DNA from: Saturnia japonica
Lineage: Eukaryota; Arthropoda; Insecta; Lepidoptera; Saturniidae
Reading direction: 5' to 3'
NCBI GenBank assembly: GCA_033032175.1
Contig: CM065325.1
Location: 13,916,930 to 13,980,929, forward strand
Length of the DNA stretch: 64,000 nucleotides
Below are positions 21,216 through 32,259 of this stretch, one piece after another. The position numbers were made by a program, and so were the translations under genes. The stretch's first letter is position 1; each line of letters opens with the position of its first letter. The notes under the pieces were generated by a model that was not told the DNA's origin, searched no databases, and worked only from the letters and a program-made list of their open reading frames with translations.

Positions 21216-21559
21216 ACTCTTATACTACGTTGATAAATCTCTTAAAATATGAGAGAGAAAAAAATCAGAACACGGTTTATTCAAGAAAATTACAAAGCTT
21301 TTTAACCGTCTCCGAAACACTAAAATTATAATAAGTTTTCTTTTTTTGTTCATAATAATTTTTTACACTAAAAAGGCGTTCATAATATTCTTAATCGCTG
21401 TAATTTGTCAAAACCCGAAGGTAAGCGACCGTTTTAACGTAATTTAAATCTGATAAGAAAAACGCGATATTTCATTACATAGATTGAATTGAAAAATATA
21501 ATATGGTAAATTTGAAAATTAAATAAACCCCAGACAAAAGTAACCTATTGGCATTCCAA

Positions 21560-21905
21560 TGAACCCAAATACGATATATCTGCTGTAAGTTGGTGAAAAG
21601 TTAGGTATCCTACGGAATCCAGATGACGCTGCAGCATCAGGTCAAGCTTTTTCTAATAACATTGAAGTAACAGAATACCAAATCTCGACTCAATCAGACC
21701 TGTGGAAGATGTTCACATCTGTTTATCGGCTATTAGAAAGCAACTATAAAAATTGAATCATTGCTAAGAACACTCTAGGTCACATTTAAAAAAAAAACGA
21801 TTATAATCAGTTTGTGAACTACAATGCTACAGACAAACACACATATATATACTACACACATTGAAATTATACTCGTAACACCCCTCTTTTGGTGTCGGGG
21901 GTTAA
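21560..21905 (+). repeat. Dispersed repeat family G, copy 1
   Basis: It runs from GGCATTCCAATGAACCCAAA and ATACGATATATCTGCTG through GTTAGGTATCCTACGGAATCC and CAGCATCAGGTCAAG to an end with CTCTTTTGGTGTCGGGGGTT followed by AAAAA. Other copies: 41330-41667 (plus), 41705-42115, 43430-43605 and 44480-44640 (minus). Confidence 0.7.
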
Positions 21906-21909
21906 AAAA

Positions 21910-22980
21910 CAACGACAATCGATATAAGCTTAGACAAGCTGGATACAAATGTGTCTAATTATGAACAACACGTAAGAAGATATATTATTAATAATTTTAT
22001 CCCATGTGCCAACAACAACATGATGGAGTTGGTTATGATATAACATTTCCATTTCTTTATTTTCTCGATGACAGCTCCTGTGAAAACTTGAACAAGCGTC
22101 TTTTTTTACATTATGTATGCATTCTTTTATAAAATATGACGTTTACACATGTACAAGGTTATACCAGAGTCGTAGAAACTGATAGGGATGGAGCTATATC
22201 GATAAACGTAACACGATAACAGACCCAATATTTTTTTACAAAATGTAAGAAACTAAACAACTGCCGGATACTTTTGTACAAATTTATTAACTAATATTTT
22301 ATTTCATTACAAGATGTTACACGTGTTAATTCTTGATTGATATAGGTGTAAATTAAAAAGACTGGATGGACACCATATTCGTTTTATTCCTTTCCTCTCT
22401 TACTCTACTACAATTGATATAATCTATCTCACTTACATTCCTGTCATTCTCTTCATTCGTTTACTCTTTCATGCTAATACACTTACATATACCATGCTTT
22501 TCTTTTTATTATTACGTACCATTCCTGTGTACCTTACATAGGTAGGTACTCGACAATGAAACGAAATAATTATAACGACAGGTAATCTTTATTTATTTAT
22601 TTTAATCAAAATCTGATGAATCGTCACTACTTATTTCATATCGATATTCATTCAGATCGATATCATTACTTATTTGGTCACAACACTACAACTATCAAAT
22701 TAGAACTGTGATCGAGAAAATAAAGAAATGGAAATAGTTTAATAATGTGAATTCAATTTACTGACTTTATTTTTGGTTATTCTGCATAAATAACTTAACG
22801 CTGTATAAATACATGTTAGGCCCCTACATATGAAATAGGCGTTTTCTAGAACTGGCCTTTTGATATCAAATATCTGGCGTTTGGTTAGGACTTCCAATTT
22901 CAAATTTATTTTAAATTTAGGCTGGTGGTTTAGTTTCGAATTCATTTGTTTTCGCACCATTTGATTTTTCTTTGACATCA
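21910..22980. other. No gene seen
   Basis: AT-rich. A CTCTTACTCTAC/CATTCCTGT-rich stretch (22390-22530) and ATATCGAT words near 22640-22665 are the only structure seen. The open frame at 22739-22981 has no recognisable domain. Confidence 0.4.
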
Positions 22981-22984
22981 TTCT

Positions 22985-23285
22985 TTGAGAGTTTTGGCGG
23001 GATCTTGAAGTGACATGTTGTGGTTTTTATTTTTGATTCATTTACTTAGGTTTTTTATACTATATTATGTAATATTGGTGGCATTTTGCGTGTTATAGTT
23101 TAGTTTTTGTGCATAAGTAAAGTAGATTGTAAGTATAAACTGAAAGCATTCATTCTGGGATCCCACAAAATCTCCCTAAGTGGTTCTAACAAGAGAGCCA
23201 CCATCACTTTGAATAAAATGTTTGAAAACATTGACGCTGGCAAATGCTTTTGAGGTGGCAAAACAAAAAGAAGAAGAAGACATCA
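22985..23285 (+). repeat. Repeat family B, copy 2 (uninterrupted)
   Basis: GAGTTTTGGCGGGATCTTGAAG, TAATATTGGTGGCATTTTGCG, TTGTGCATAAGTAAAG, AGAGCCACCATCAC and CATTGACGCTGGCAAATGC. It ends in a (AAG)n run at 23265-23280, the likely tail, directly before the mariner fragment. Confidence 0.65.
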
Positions 23286-23298
23286 TTCTTTTGACAAA

Positions 23299-23580
23299 AT
23301 GGAAAACTTAAAATATTGCGTTACTTACGAATATGAGTTCCACCGTGGCATCAGCGCTGCAGAAACCGCTCGAAGGATTAAAGATGTGTATGAGGAAGCT
23401 ACTGTAAAAGAAAGCACAGTACGTTTTTTGCTCCAACGTTTTCGTTCTGGAAATTTAAACCAACGAAATATGCCCCATGGACGGCCGGATACCTTAGTTG
23501 ATAATGAAGAATTAAAGGTGATGAAGCGATGTGTAAATAACCTCTTCACCGCGTCGAACGTACTGATGAAGTTTGATTAA
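23299..23580 (+). pseudogene. Mariner-type transposase N-terminus, 93 codons, truncated
   Basis: The open frame matches the DNA-binding half of a mariner (DD34D) transposase. Residues 5-57 hold the first helix-turn-helix (EFHRGISAAETARRIKD, then TVRFLLQRFRSGNLNQ), followed by the H-G-R-P linker motif and VDNEELK that starts the second helix-turn-helix. After residue ~75 the sequence stops resembling the family. The frame closes at 23578, so the whole catalytic domain is absent. Full family proteins have about 345 residues. It could be a decayed copy or, less likely, a freestanding DNA-binding ORF. Confidence 0.75.
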
Positions 23581-23584
23581 TTTA

Positions 23585-24945
23585 ATTGCATTTGTATTGA
23601 CATCCCTTGGCCCAGCCTAGAATACGGTTTCAAAAATAAGATTTAGGTACATTGAAAGCTAAGTATGCCACACTAACCTTGGAATTCAGCAACCCAGAAT
23701 ACTTCTGCTCTGCTAGTCTTCGGCAAAACGTTCTTTTCAGCACAAAACCACAATTCCTTCAGAACTCAATGTTCTTTACCCGGCGGGGAATCACACGAAA
23801 AACACATATGTACTGTCACATAAAAAAATTTCATTCGTAAAAATTATCAGACAAGAGTTTTAGGCACAGAATAAATGTAAAGTGAAGCGTCGCTAGTTGA
23901 TTGCGAATAGTGGTAGTTCGGCAATATATAAGGGCCAATCAGATGCGCTTATGTCACACGACAGCGAGAGATTCAGCGAATCCAAGAGCTACATTCTATG
24001 ATCGCGGGAACACTAACATCCAATGCACATTTATTTTGAAAACCGTTAACTTATATAATTTAGGTATTTATGCCCAACCAAAAGGTGATCGTGGAAGCGG
24101 ATCCATCGCTTACTACGTCAGAGTTAGCGGCAGGCTTTGGTGAGAGTAATAAAATAATTTAAATTCACTTGAAATAAATTGGAAAAGTGAAAAAGCTTGA
24201 GAAATGGATACCGCATGATATGATATGATATGGAAACCAACATAAAGCATTAATTTTAGTTTTATTTTGGCAACACTGCGTCTTAGGTCGTCGTGGGTCG
24301 CGGCCATGTATACGCTATGTTCACTTCCGTCTTATGTATTGTGCAGACATAATATTTTATTTTTAATATACTGAGTTTGAGTTTATTCTGACATTTTGAC
24401 CGCATCTTCACACCAGCTACCTAAGGAGTTGTACAAACACCAACAAACACGCATTAAGTGCTGCATTACATTACAAGGACCTAAAAAATTATCTTTATTT
24501 AAATACACGGTAAAATTATTTTTAAACAGTTATAAAAAAGTCAGTCAAATGAAATACCATGTCGCATTTCCGTCACATGATGCGCGTACACTCCTCAGTT
24601 TGACCATCTAGCTCTACTAAACCCGCCATTAAAAATATAGCTTCAATAATATTCCAGGGAATGTCCTGGTTTTACTATTATATTATTTTTATCCTACTTT
24701 GTCGCAAAGCTAACTTCGTGTTTTATTTCAGATTGTTTCTATTATTCGTTTTCGAGTTAGAATATAAAATCTATTTTATATACGATAAAGTAGTCGTAAT
24801 AGAGACGACTATTACAGACGACATTATTGTATGAAATAAGATATTTTGTATTTTGAAATTGAAATTCGCTAATAAATTCTCTAGTTGTTTAACTGACTTC
24901 AACAAAAGACGTGAGGTTACTTAATTCGAATGTATATTTTTTATG
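23585..24945. other. No gene seen
   Basis: Mixed AT-rich DNA. A short repeat near 24555-24605 (ATGTCGCATTTCCGTCACATGATGCGCG) recurs near 57398-57428. The open frames at 23652, 23901 and 24396 show no domains. Confidence 0.4.
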
Positions 24946-24949
24946 GATG

Positions 24950-25110
24950 TTCAGCCGTAACTTCTTTTTTTGTGAACCGATTTGAATGATTCTGTCTTTA
25001 TTAGATGGGGATACCTCGAGGATAGATTAACTTTTAATTTCATTGGAATTGAATCTTGAACTTCGAAGATACACAAGGGAACTCTTCAAAGTTATTGACG
25101 TCGGTTTTTT
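24950..25110 (+). repeat. Dispersed repeat family D
   Basis: ATGTTCAGCCGTAACTTC, TGATTCTGTCTTTATTAGATGGGGATACCTC, AATTTCATTGGAATTGAATC, CTTCGAAGATACACAAGGGAAC and GGTTTTTTT in the family order. Confidence 0.65.
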
Positions 25111-25235
25111 TAAATTGTATTTGTACAGAAAATAAATTGATTCTTTTGGTTATATCCGAATCAAAACTGTTTATTCTGAAAAATGTTACTATTGTCACAA
25201 ATAAGGGATATGCAGTAAAATCTTTTTACATCACG

Positions 25236-25300
25236 ACGGTGGCAAATAAGCGTGCAATTCGCCTGATGGTAAGCGAACACTACAGCCTATGTGGACGCCA
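25236..25300 (-). repeat. Family F end fragment
   Basis: GGTGGCAAATAAGCGTGCAATTCGCCTGATGGTAAGCG is the reverse complement of the family F terminal segment. Confidence 0.55.
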
Positions 25301-25435
25301 GCCCTTTGTTAAAAGTAATACTTTAACTTAAAAACAGTGTACAAACACATACCTACATACATAAATGCATATTTTTGAAGTACAGCTGCAACTCGATAGA
25401 TTTTTTGTTCCATTAATCAATAAATATGTATAATA

Positions 25436-25745
25436 CTAGCTGCGCCCGCGGCTCAGCTTGAATGCCGTCGGTATTGTGATGAACCCGCTTCCAACCATAG
25501 AGGTCACTCGCTGCTAATTCAAAGATAAAAATGCTTATTATTCTAATTACGTGGAACCCTATTTTTTATATAGATATCAGTTCAACCGTTTCGGAGATTA
25601 AACGGTAAAACAAACAGACAGACAGATAAAAATTTTAGGTTTTTTTATTTCAAGTACCGTACTTCCATAATATGCATTTAGTAAAAAGCTGTTATTTTGA
25701 CAATACAAACAGACACTTCAATTTTATTTGTTTGTATAGATTTAT
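25436..25745 (+). repeat. Lepidopteran dispersed repeat (family J)
   Basis: Starts with ACTAGCTGCGCCCGCGGCTC, continues with TTCAACCGTTTCGGAGAT and AAACAAACAGACAGACAG, and ends with ATATGCATTTAGTAAAAAGC and ACACTTCAATTTTATTTG, as at 35990-36250. Confidence 0.65.
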
Positions 25746-25749
25746 GTGA

Positions 25750-26685
25750 GCGACAGCTTTTCTCGGTATCTTGTAACAAAAAATCTTCTTGGAAAGTAAA
25801 AATTATCTATACAATAAATTTCACCTTTATCGTTTATTTTTTTTTTCCGATCGTACAGTTACATAGTGTAAATATAACATGTAACCGGATAATTGTTGAA
25901 CCCGTTTGTTTTTATGTAAACAATCTAGTGAGATTTTAAACTGTCGGTAGATAGTTATCGGATACTAAAATTTGCACTGTATCGGTTAAATTTTAGTAAG
26001 ATTATTAACTAACAAGATTATAGTATAAGTTAGGTTAAAACTGAGATCACATTCAGAGACAATTATTATTGGCCGTTGAAAATTCACATTTTAAAGTCCA
26101 TGTATCATGATTTTGTAACTTTAAAATTCGAATTTATAGTTTTCAAACTTGCTAGTTTATTTATATAATATGCCTACAGTATAACCAGTTTCTTTTATTT
26201 ATTTAGGCAACATTAAAAATTACAATTTAAATCACGACAAATCTCCAAAAACCGTAAAACCGAACAAACGAACGCCTTATCTCCACGTCTAATTAACACC
26301 TATGTCTAACCCTTGCCAAGTGAGAACACAAACCATCGTCATTTTACATTTGTTCTCTGCTAAAACCAACCTTATTTCATTTGATATAAGTACTGTTTGT
26401 GTGAACGATTTAATTTGTAAATTGATGAAACCCCTCATCAGGGTGGATACGAATAAATTAATTACATACGTACGGATGGACGTATTATTTAATTACGTTT
26501 GTTGGTCTCATTTATCATTTTTTGGAGTTCACTCCTTAAGAATAAATTTTCACATACTTAGATATAGTTTGCAGCACGTAAATTAGATGGGGAATAAAAT
26601 CGATTGTTAACAGAAAGTTAAAATTATATCTATTCAACTTATCTAAGTAGTTATAATATAAGTATTTATATGATTTATTTTTCAG
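25750..26685. other. No gene seen
   Basis: AT-rich. The open frames at 25697-25939 and 26302-26586 have no motif and no sign of splicing context. Confidence 0.4.
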
Positions 26686-26689
26686 AAAA

Positions 26690-28095
26690 TCGATGACAAC
26701 TAACGAGGCGTTTCTTACTTATGTTAGGAATTATTCAAAAATATTTAAAGGTGTTTTTTTATGGCTGCCAAGGCGAAATTCCTAAGTAACAAAGTGCTTG
26801 CATCTACTAATATGTCCAAGACTGTTTGGAACATAATAAATAAGGAAATGGGCAAAAATACGAAAAAAGACGATTCGGTAAATCTAACTGTCGAAGGAGT
26901 ACATATCTCAAACAGTTCAGAGGTAGTAACTGTTTTTCTGGATTATTTCACAAATATACTAATAGAGGTAACAAAAAATATTACATCATCACTTAGTGGT
27001 GCAGCATCACTCTAAGAATATCTGAGTACACCTTTAAATTCAAAATTTAATTTTACATCGATTAGTGCATGTGAAATAATAAGAGTTTTTAAGAAATTAA
27101 ACATAAAACATACTGAAGACATTTGGGGAATGTCATTAATTGTAGTCCAGTCTTTAATTGTTAATATTTCACCACATCTGGCTCACATATTTAATCAGTG
27201 TATTGATAAAGGAACTTTCCCCAGTATGAAGAAAATAAGTGAAATAGTTCCATTGTTTAAATCAGGCTGTATAAGTAATTGTAAAGTGTTAATGGGGCAG
27301 CCTCTTCGGGATCTTTAGCTAGAATCGGCGTCCCACAGGGTTCGATATTGGGACCGTTTTTGTTTTTAATATATATGTATAAAAGATTTACCCCTAATGG
27401 TTAAGAACTGTTATTGCTGATAAACTGATATTGTTACTGCTAGGCTGGTCTACTTCGCTTACTTCCACAGTTTATCAGTAGCTGAAGTAGATACCATATT
27501 TGTATTACAAAAACGGGTAGTTCGAGCAATTTATGATATGGGACCAACGCGAATCATTGAGGAATAAATTTCAAGAATTTAGTATCTTAACTTTGCCTTC
27601 CCAATACATGTGTTCAAAAAAATGAAGATAATTTTTAACTTGTAACTAACACACACAATTTAAATACTAGAAATAAATATAAAATAGTCTCTCCGTCTTT
27701 TAGCTAATTGTGTTGGGTTCTATAATAAACTTCCTAAGCACATTACCGATTTTCCGGATAATAAGTTAAAGAATCATGTTAAGCCGGTTTTATTATCGAA
27801 GGGGTATTATAGGGTGGCTGATTACGTGAATGATGGTGATGTCTGGATGTGATTCCGTTTCTGTACATCTACTAAAAATGATAATAACATAATTGTTTTA
27901 CAGTATTTAATTATATACAAAACTTACTTAATACTGTAAAAACAATTTAAAAAAAGATAAGATGTTAATAAGCCCAATCGAGTTTCTTGTCAGTTCTTCT
28001 CGATGGTTGGGATGTTTTCCGAACCGGAAGTAGTGTTTTGACATTCATAAGTACCTTCTTGGGGCCTAAATTGAATAAAAGATATTTTGATTTAA
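26690..28095 (+). mobile_element. CR1/Jockey-type LINE, decayed
   Basis: Broken ORF2 on the plus strand. Frames in order: a pre-RT region (26761-27015), PHLAHIFNQCIDKGTFPS and ISEIVPLFKSG (27170-27265, the start of the RT fingers), GVPQGSILGPFLFLIY in another frame (about 27327-27375), then near 27505 a worn QKRAVRAIYDMGP and SLRNKFQEFSILTLPSQYM. The tail words common to all copies follow (GATTACGTGAATGATGGTG, GATGTTTTCCGAACCGG). The catalytic ADD box is missing where expected, consistent with an internal deletion around 27400. Inactive. Confidence 0.75.
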
Positions 28096-28169
28096 TTTTG
28101 ATTATATTAGTAATTTGTCTTTACGTTTGTATGTATGCGGACTCCAGTTACTATGTTGTCTCTGTATAC

Positions 28170-28462
28170 AACATGATAATAACTAACTGACTAACTAACA
28201 TTAACGCACAACCCAAAATATTGGGCCTAAAACCATGAAAATTTGGATGCGAGTGCCTTTAACACTGTAGGTGAGCAACAAGAAAGGATTTTTTGAAATT
28301 CAACCCCTAACACACCGTTAATACACACTATAAAACGTAGTTTTTAAAGATAAATGTATGAAAATGGTATTTACCAATTCAGTTAGAATGAGACATAACC
28401 CATATAATGGGACATAACTCAACTTTGACGCGAGCGAAGCCGCGATATAAGCGCTAGTATTA
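28170..28462 (+). repeat. Common lepidopteran dispersed repeat
   Basis: AACTAACTGACTAACTAAC, ACGCACAACCC, CATGAAAATTTGGATGCGAG, AGGATTTTTTGAAATTCAACCCCTAA and ACGCGAGCGAAGCCGCG make up the well-known sequence of a frequent lepidopteran repeat. It has no coding potential here. Confidence 0.7.
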
Positions 28463-28464
28463 AA

Positions 28465-29280
28465 TGAAATGTGTGTCCCAAAGGGAATGTATCGAAAAGT
28501 TATTTGCAATAACTTTGTTGGTCTCTTAACGGTTGAAAAAGACTTATCAAAAGAATAATTCAATATTCACTATAAAAAGTTATATTGCCATAATTATAGA
28601 AAAATATAATAATTTCTTTGTAATGTTAAGTTTTTTTTGACCCACATCGATTTTCACAAATGGATTTTCATTGGATCGCTGCAATTGCCGACTAGACTTT
28701 CGATGCTAACAATTATCTTTTTTTTTCTTATGGATAAAGTGTTTATAAACACAATTATGCCAATATAATGTGTATAGAATGTTATTAAAATCTCCAGAGT
28801 TTAAAAAACGCTTTAACAAAATGGTGGATCTCTTGCTAATCAGACAAGAGAGTTTTATGACAATTTAAAATTCATGCTTCTAATTATTAATTTTTAATTC
28901 ACTTCACTAGTGTACCATAATAAAAATATATGACGATAAATACCACCAATATTAGATATTATAGGACCGTATAACGTAAGTTTATGAATAAAAAAACCAC
29001 ACCATGACTGATCAAGTTTCCGCCAAAATCAGCTAAGAATGGCGTTGGATTTATCAATTCGTGATATTCACAAATGTCCGTTTTCTACGGATTTCGACGA
29101 CAAGAAATTTTGATAGCCAATACTGAAAATCCGATTATACTTGGAATGCGTGTCGACAACCCTAACGATATTTGAATTTGAGAGCTACGCACTATCGCAA
29201 TGAAATCGTTTTGTGCCATCCGTCTGGTGTATACGATGCAAGGTTTATGGACGCCTAATTCGTACAAACCAATGCGCTCA
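28465..29280. other. No gene supported
   Basis: AT-rich DNA, then a more complex stretch at 29085-29280. Its minus-strand frame (Y-E-L-G-V-H-K-P and VYTRRMAQNDF) is unfamiliar. It looks less random than its neighbours and could be a transposon fragment, but I cannot name it. Confidence 0.3.
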
Positions 29281-29281
29281 G

Positions 29282-29463
29282 CTTGCAGTCGCGGTGGCGT
29301 GCATGCTAGCGATCAAGTTAAACAATTGTAGTTGTATTACTACCATTGCACCACGAGCTCGTCGTATATTTTTCGCTATACTCAGACAAACTGAATGCGT
29401 AGATCGGGTACTTGGTGCGAAATGACGCTTGCACGCAAGTTAGATCGCCACCTCGACTGCAAG
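29282..29463. mobile_element. Small MITE with CTTGCAGTCG inverted ends
   Basis: The left end CTTGCAGTCGCGGTGGCG and right end CGCCACCTCGACTGCAAG are inverted copies with one mismatch over 18 bases. Further inside, weaker mirrored GCATGC/TTGCACGCAAG words occur. The element is 182 bases long and CpG-rich against AT-rich surroundings. No clear target duplication is seen. Confidence 0.6.
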
Positions 29464-29469
29464 TCGAAC

Positions 29470-30370
29470 GCGTTGGTTTGATCTTCCATTGAGAAAACGG
29501 ATAAGGTCTCTACTTCATACAAAAGTATTCTTTTGCTTTATTCCTGTATAACGTAACTGAAGTAAATATTTTATACCATACAATTTATATTTGCCATTTT
29601 CTAATGTTTTGATTTTTCCCTTTATTTAATTATTATTAGAACTCGGAGCATACTAAAATTGTCTAGTTATACTGTCGTTATCAAACTAATATCCAGTAAA
29701 CAAATTTAAAATGAAATGAATAAAAGAAAAGATATAGGCATAACCTAAGTCTTTCTTACATTATTTTCCAATAAAATATTAAAAGTCCAGTTTTTTAGAA
29801 GGAAACAGTGTATATAGTTACATAATTATGATTTCATCAATTTTACATAGGTTTAAAACATACCGATCTATAGTTGTCTCTCTCGTTCTCTATTCATTCG
29901 TTCGGGCATAACGCGATAGCATTAGATTTCTGTTAAAACGTATTCCTTAAATAACTTATCGAACATGTTTTCTCTTAACCATAAAAATAAGCAATGGCAC
30001 AGCAAAAGTAAAACTGCGACGAAATTAAAAAAATGTACTCCAAAAATTTAAGTTTTTCTTTCCACCGAATTTTTCAATTCTAGACGGAATTGACGTTGAT
30101 ATGGTGAAGGAAATACAAGAAATTAAATGAATACATATTTTTGAATAAACCTTTTTTAAATTAAAATACCATGCAATGTAAAGAGGATATTTTTAATTCA
30201 ACAGAACAACATGAGAGGCAATAAGGAACATAATTTTAATTAAGCCTTACAAGGAAACTGGGCTCATAATAACAGGCGCATATTTGATGCTTGCACTCGA
30301 ATAATGTGCTATGCAATGCTGGCCAAAGGAAACGTGAAATGTTGCAAATAATTTCTCCACTAAATTTTTA
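29470..30370. other. No gene seen
   Basis: AT-rich, no repeat word or coding signal that I can support. Confidence 0.4.
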
Positions 30371-30374
30371 TTTT

Positions 30375-30780
30375 TTTTACAACAAAGGTGGGAAACACGC
30401 ATACAACCTACCTGATGGTATTTATTAATTTATTAATCTTTATTGTACACCATTAGTTACATATACAATCGAATATTAAAACTATATGATAACTACAAAG
30501 GGCGGCCTTATTGCTGAAAGCAATCTCTTCCAGGCAACCTTTGGATAGATATGTTACAGAGTGTACAAGAGGTAGTATGGGTAGTAAGCGGCTACCGTGG
30601 TCTATGGATGCTTGTAATTCAAAGTAACACTAGCGCGTCGCCGACCTTACCCCTTACGTCCCCTACCCCAAGGAATATTGGAAACCTTACTTGCCTCAGG
30701 ATTACTATTTGGCTGCGATATTTTGTAGTGTGGAGGTATTTCACCAATTGGACTGCTCCAAGTTGACAGAAATCTCAAGA
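30375..30780 (-). repeat. Family F copy split by a LINE 3' end
   Basis: Minus-strand family F words flank a different piece: CCACTTGCC-type end at 30385-30420 and GTAAGCGGCTACCGTGG to CAATTGGACTGCTCC at 30582-30770. Confidence 0.6.
30421..30582 (-). mobile_element. 5'-truncated LINE 3' end inserted in repeat F
   Basis: The minus strand reads GGTTGCCTGGAAGAGATTGC, AGCAATAAGGCCGCCCTTTG and TGTACAATAAAGATTAATAA, the very common 3' end of a lepidopteran LINE. Only about 160 bases remain. Confidence 0.65.
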
Positions 30781-30945
30781 AATTTGTCTCTATCACTTTT
30801 AGAATTGAAATCCCTTTACCTTATTTTTATTATTATTGTTTTGTTCCTTAGTGAAGAATGGAACTCGTATACTCTTGTTATATCTACTTTATGCTAACAT
30901 TTACAGATTAACGTACCATGAGATTTTCCAGTATACACAAAATTA

Positions 30946-30976
30946 CAAGGTGTCCAGAAAGGGTATCGGGTATTTG
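30946..30976 (+). repeat. Left terminal inverted repeat of DD41D copy 1
   Basis: 31 bases, a perfect inverse of 32218-32248. It is the transposase binding and cleavage end and directly follows the TA target. Confidence 0.95.
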
Positions 30977-31052
30977 AAAGTTCAATGAAACAAAAATTAT
31001 TTGTATGCAATAAAAAAGTTTATTGTTTATTATTAGCATATGAATTGGAAAA

Positions 31053-32132
31053 TTATTTGGAAAAGATGATGTTATCCAAATGATGACCGTTACGTTGCTG
31101 GCACTCTTCTAAACGGAAACGAAGATTGGCGATAACACGTTGACACATAGCTATCGATATTGCTGCCATTTCTGACCTGATGTTTTGCTTTAACTGGGTT
31201 AGATTCGTCGGATTGTTTTGACAAACCTTACTTTTAAGGTATCCCCATGCAAAATAGTCAAGCGGGCTAAGGTCGGGGCTTCTGGGCGGCCAGTTGATGT
31301 TACCCCTTCGCGAAATGACTTTATTAGGGAATAATTCGTTAACAACTTCCATTGAGTCATTTGAGGTATGGCAAGTGGCCCTATCTTGCTGGAACCACGT
31401 TCGTGAGTTGAAACCTGCAAACTCCTGCAACTCTGGGACCAAAAAATTTCGCAACATATCGCAATAACGGTCACTATTCACATTAATTGCTCGGCCTCGT
31501 TGATCTTCATGAAAATAAGGACCAATTATGCCTTTAGCAGACATAGCGGCCCAAACAACGACATTTGGGCTATGCAGGGGAAGTTCATGCTTTCGTCTCG
31601 GATTCTCCACTGCCCAGTACCGACAATTCTGCTTATTAACATGACCATTCAGGTGAAAATTTCCTTCGTCACTGAACAGTATGTTGTTAAAATTGTTAAA
31701 TCGCTGCAGCATTTCGTTCGCAAAATTCAGTCGATTAGCATAGTCCGTATCCTTCAATTCTTGAACCAATTGAGTTTTATAGGCTTTTAGATGTAAGTCT
31801 TTCTTTAAAATCGAATGTAAAGACGATTTTTTGATGTTCAACGCTTGGCTTCGTTTTCGGATGGATAAAGACGGATTTTGACGAACCGACGCCTCAACTT
31901 CTTCAATTGTTTTTTCATCGCGAACTGAACGAGGACGACCAGAGTTTTGAATTTTAACTGTCGCACCTGTATTCTCGAACATCCTGATCCATTTCCTAAT
32001 GCTATCGTCACTTGGCGCGTGGCGTGTACGATATTCCGCACGATAGAGACATTGAGCAGTCACTATTGAATCACCATTACGATAATATGCTCGTACGCAA
32101 AATGCGCGATGCGTCCCCGAGTACTGTTCCAT
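31053..32132 (-). CDS. DD41D mariner-superfamily transposase, full length (359 aa)
   Basis: Cut-and-paste transposase that would bind the 31-base ends and insert at TA. Residues ~5-55 form a helix-turn-helix (RKWIRMFENTGATVK at its end), followed by the G-R-P-R-S linker at 65-69 and a second helix-turn-helix (SIRKRSQALNI, SSLHSILKKDL, about 90-123). The RNase H-fold catalytic domain shows ILFSDE (D155), WFQQDRATCH (D250) and WPPRSPDLSPLDYFAWGYLK (D292). Forty-one residues separate the second and third aspartates, the DD41D spacing of rosa/VISITOR-type elements. All three are present, there is no stop or frameshift, and the length is normal for the family, so it may encode active enzyme. The Met at 32132 precedes the whole domain. 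Confidence 0.93.
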   Translation of the reverse strand: MEQYSGTHRAFCVRAYYRNGDSIVTAQCLYRAEYRTRHAPSDDSIRKWIRMFENTGATVKIQNSGRPRSVRDEKTIEEVEASVRQNPSLSIRKRSQALNIKKSSLHSILKKDLHLKAYKTQLVQELKDTDYANRLNFANEMLQRFNNFNNILFSDEGNFHLNGHVNKQNCRYWAVENPRRKHELPLHSPNVVVWAAMSAKGIIGPYFHEDQRGRAINVNSDRYCDMLRNFLVPELQEFAGFNSRTWFQQDRATCHTSNDSMEVVNELFPNKVISRRGNINWPPRSPDLSPLDYFAWGYLKSKVCQNNPTNLTQLKQNIRSEMAAISIAMCQRVIANLRFRLEECQQRNGHHLDNIIFSK

Positions 32133-32217
32133 CGTGACTAAAACTCCACAAAATGGCGGATGCCACGAACCCCTCCCCGCACCCTTTAGACGCCCTGTTT
32201 CGAATATGGCGCGAAAA

Positions 32218-32248
32218 CAAATACCCGATACCCTTTCTGGACACCTTG
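32218..32248 (-). repeat. Right terminal inverted repeat of DD41D copy 1
   Basis: 31 bases, a perfect inverse of the left end, directly followed by the TA target. The transposase start codon lies about 85 bases inside. Confidence 0.95.
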
Positions 32249-32259
32249 TATATTCGAAT

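Larger units (their letters stand above)
30946..32248 (-). mobile_element. DD41D mariner-superfamily transposon, copy 1 (intact)
   Basis: A complete 1303-base element. It has perfect 31-base terminal inverted repeats (30946-30976 and 32218-32248, starting CAAGGTGTCCAGAAAGGGTA) and is flanked by TA at 30944-30945 and 32249-32250. The single open reading frame fills most of it on the minus strand. It is colinear, without a gap, with 38998-40300, and I count about 26 differences (about 98% identity), so both inserted recently. Confidence 0.95.

Noticed and set aside
31500..31790. Plus-strand open frame inside the DD41D element (and its twin at 39552)
   Set aside because: Antisense to the transposase. 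It exists in both copies only because the elements are near-identical.
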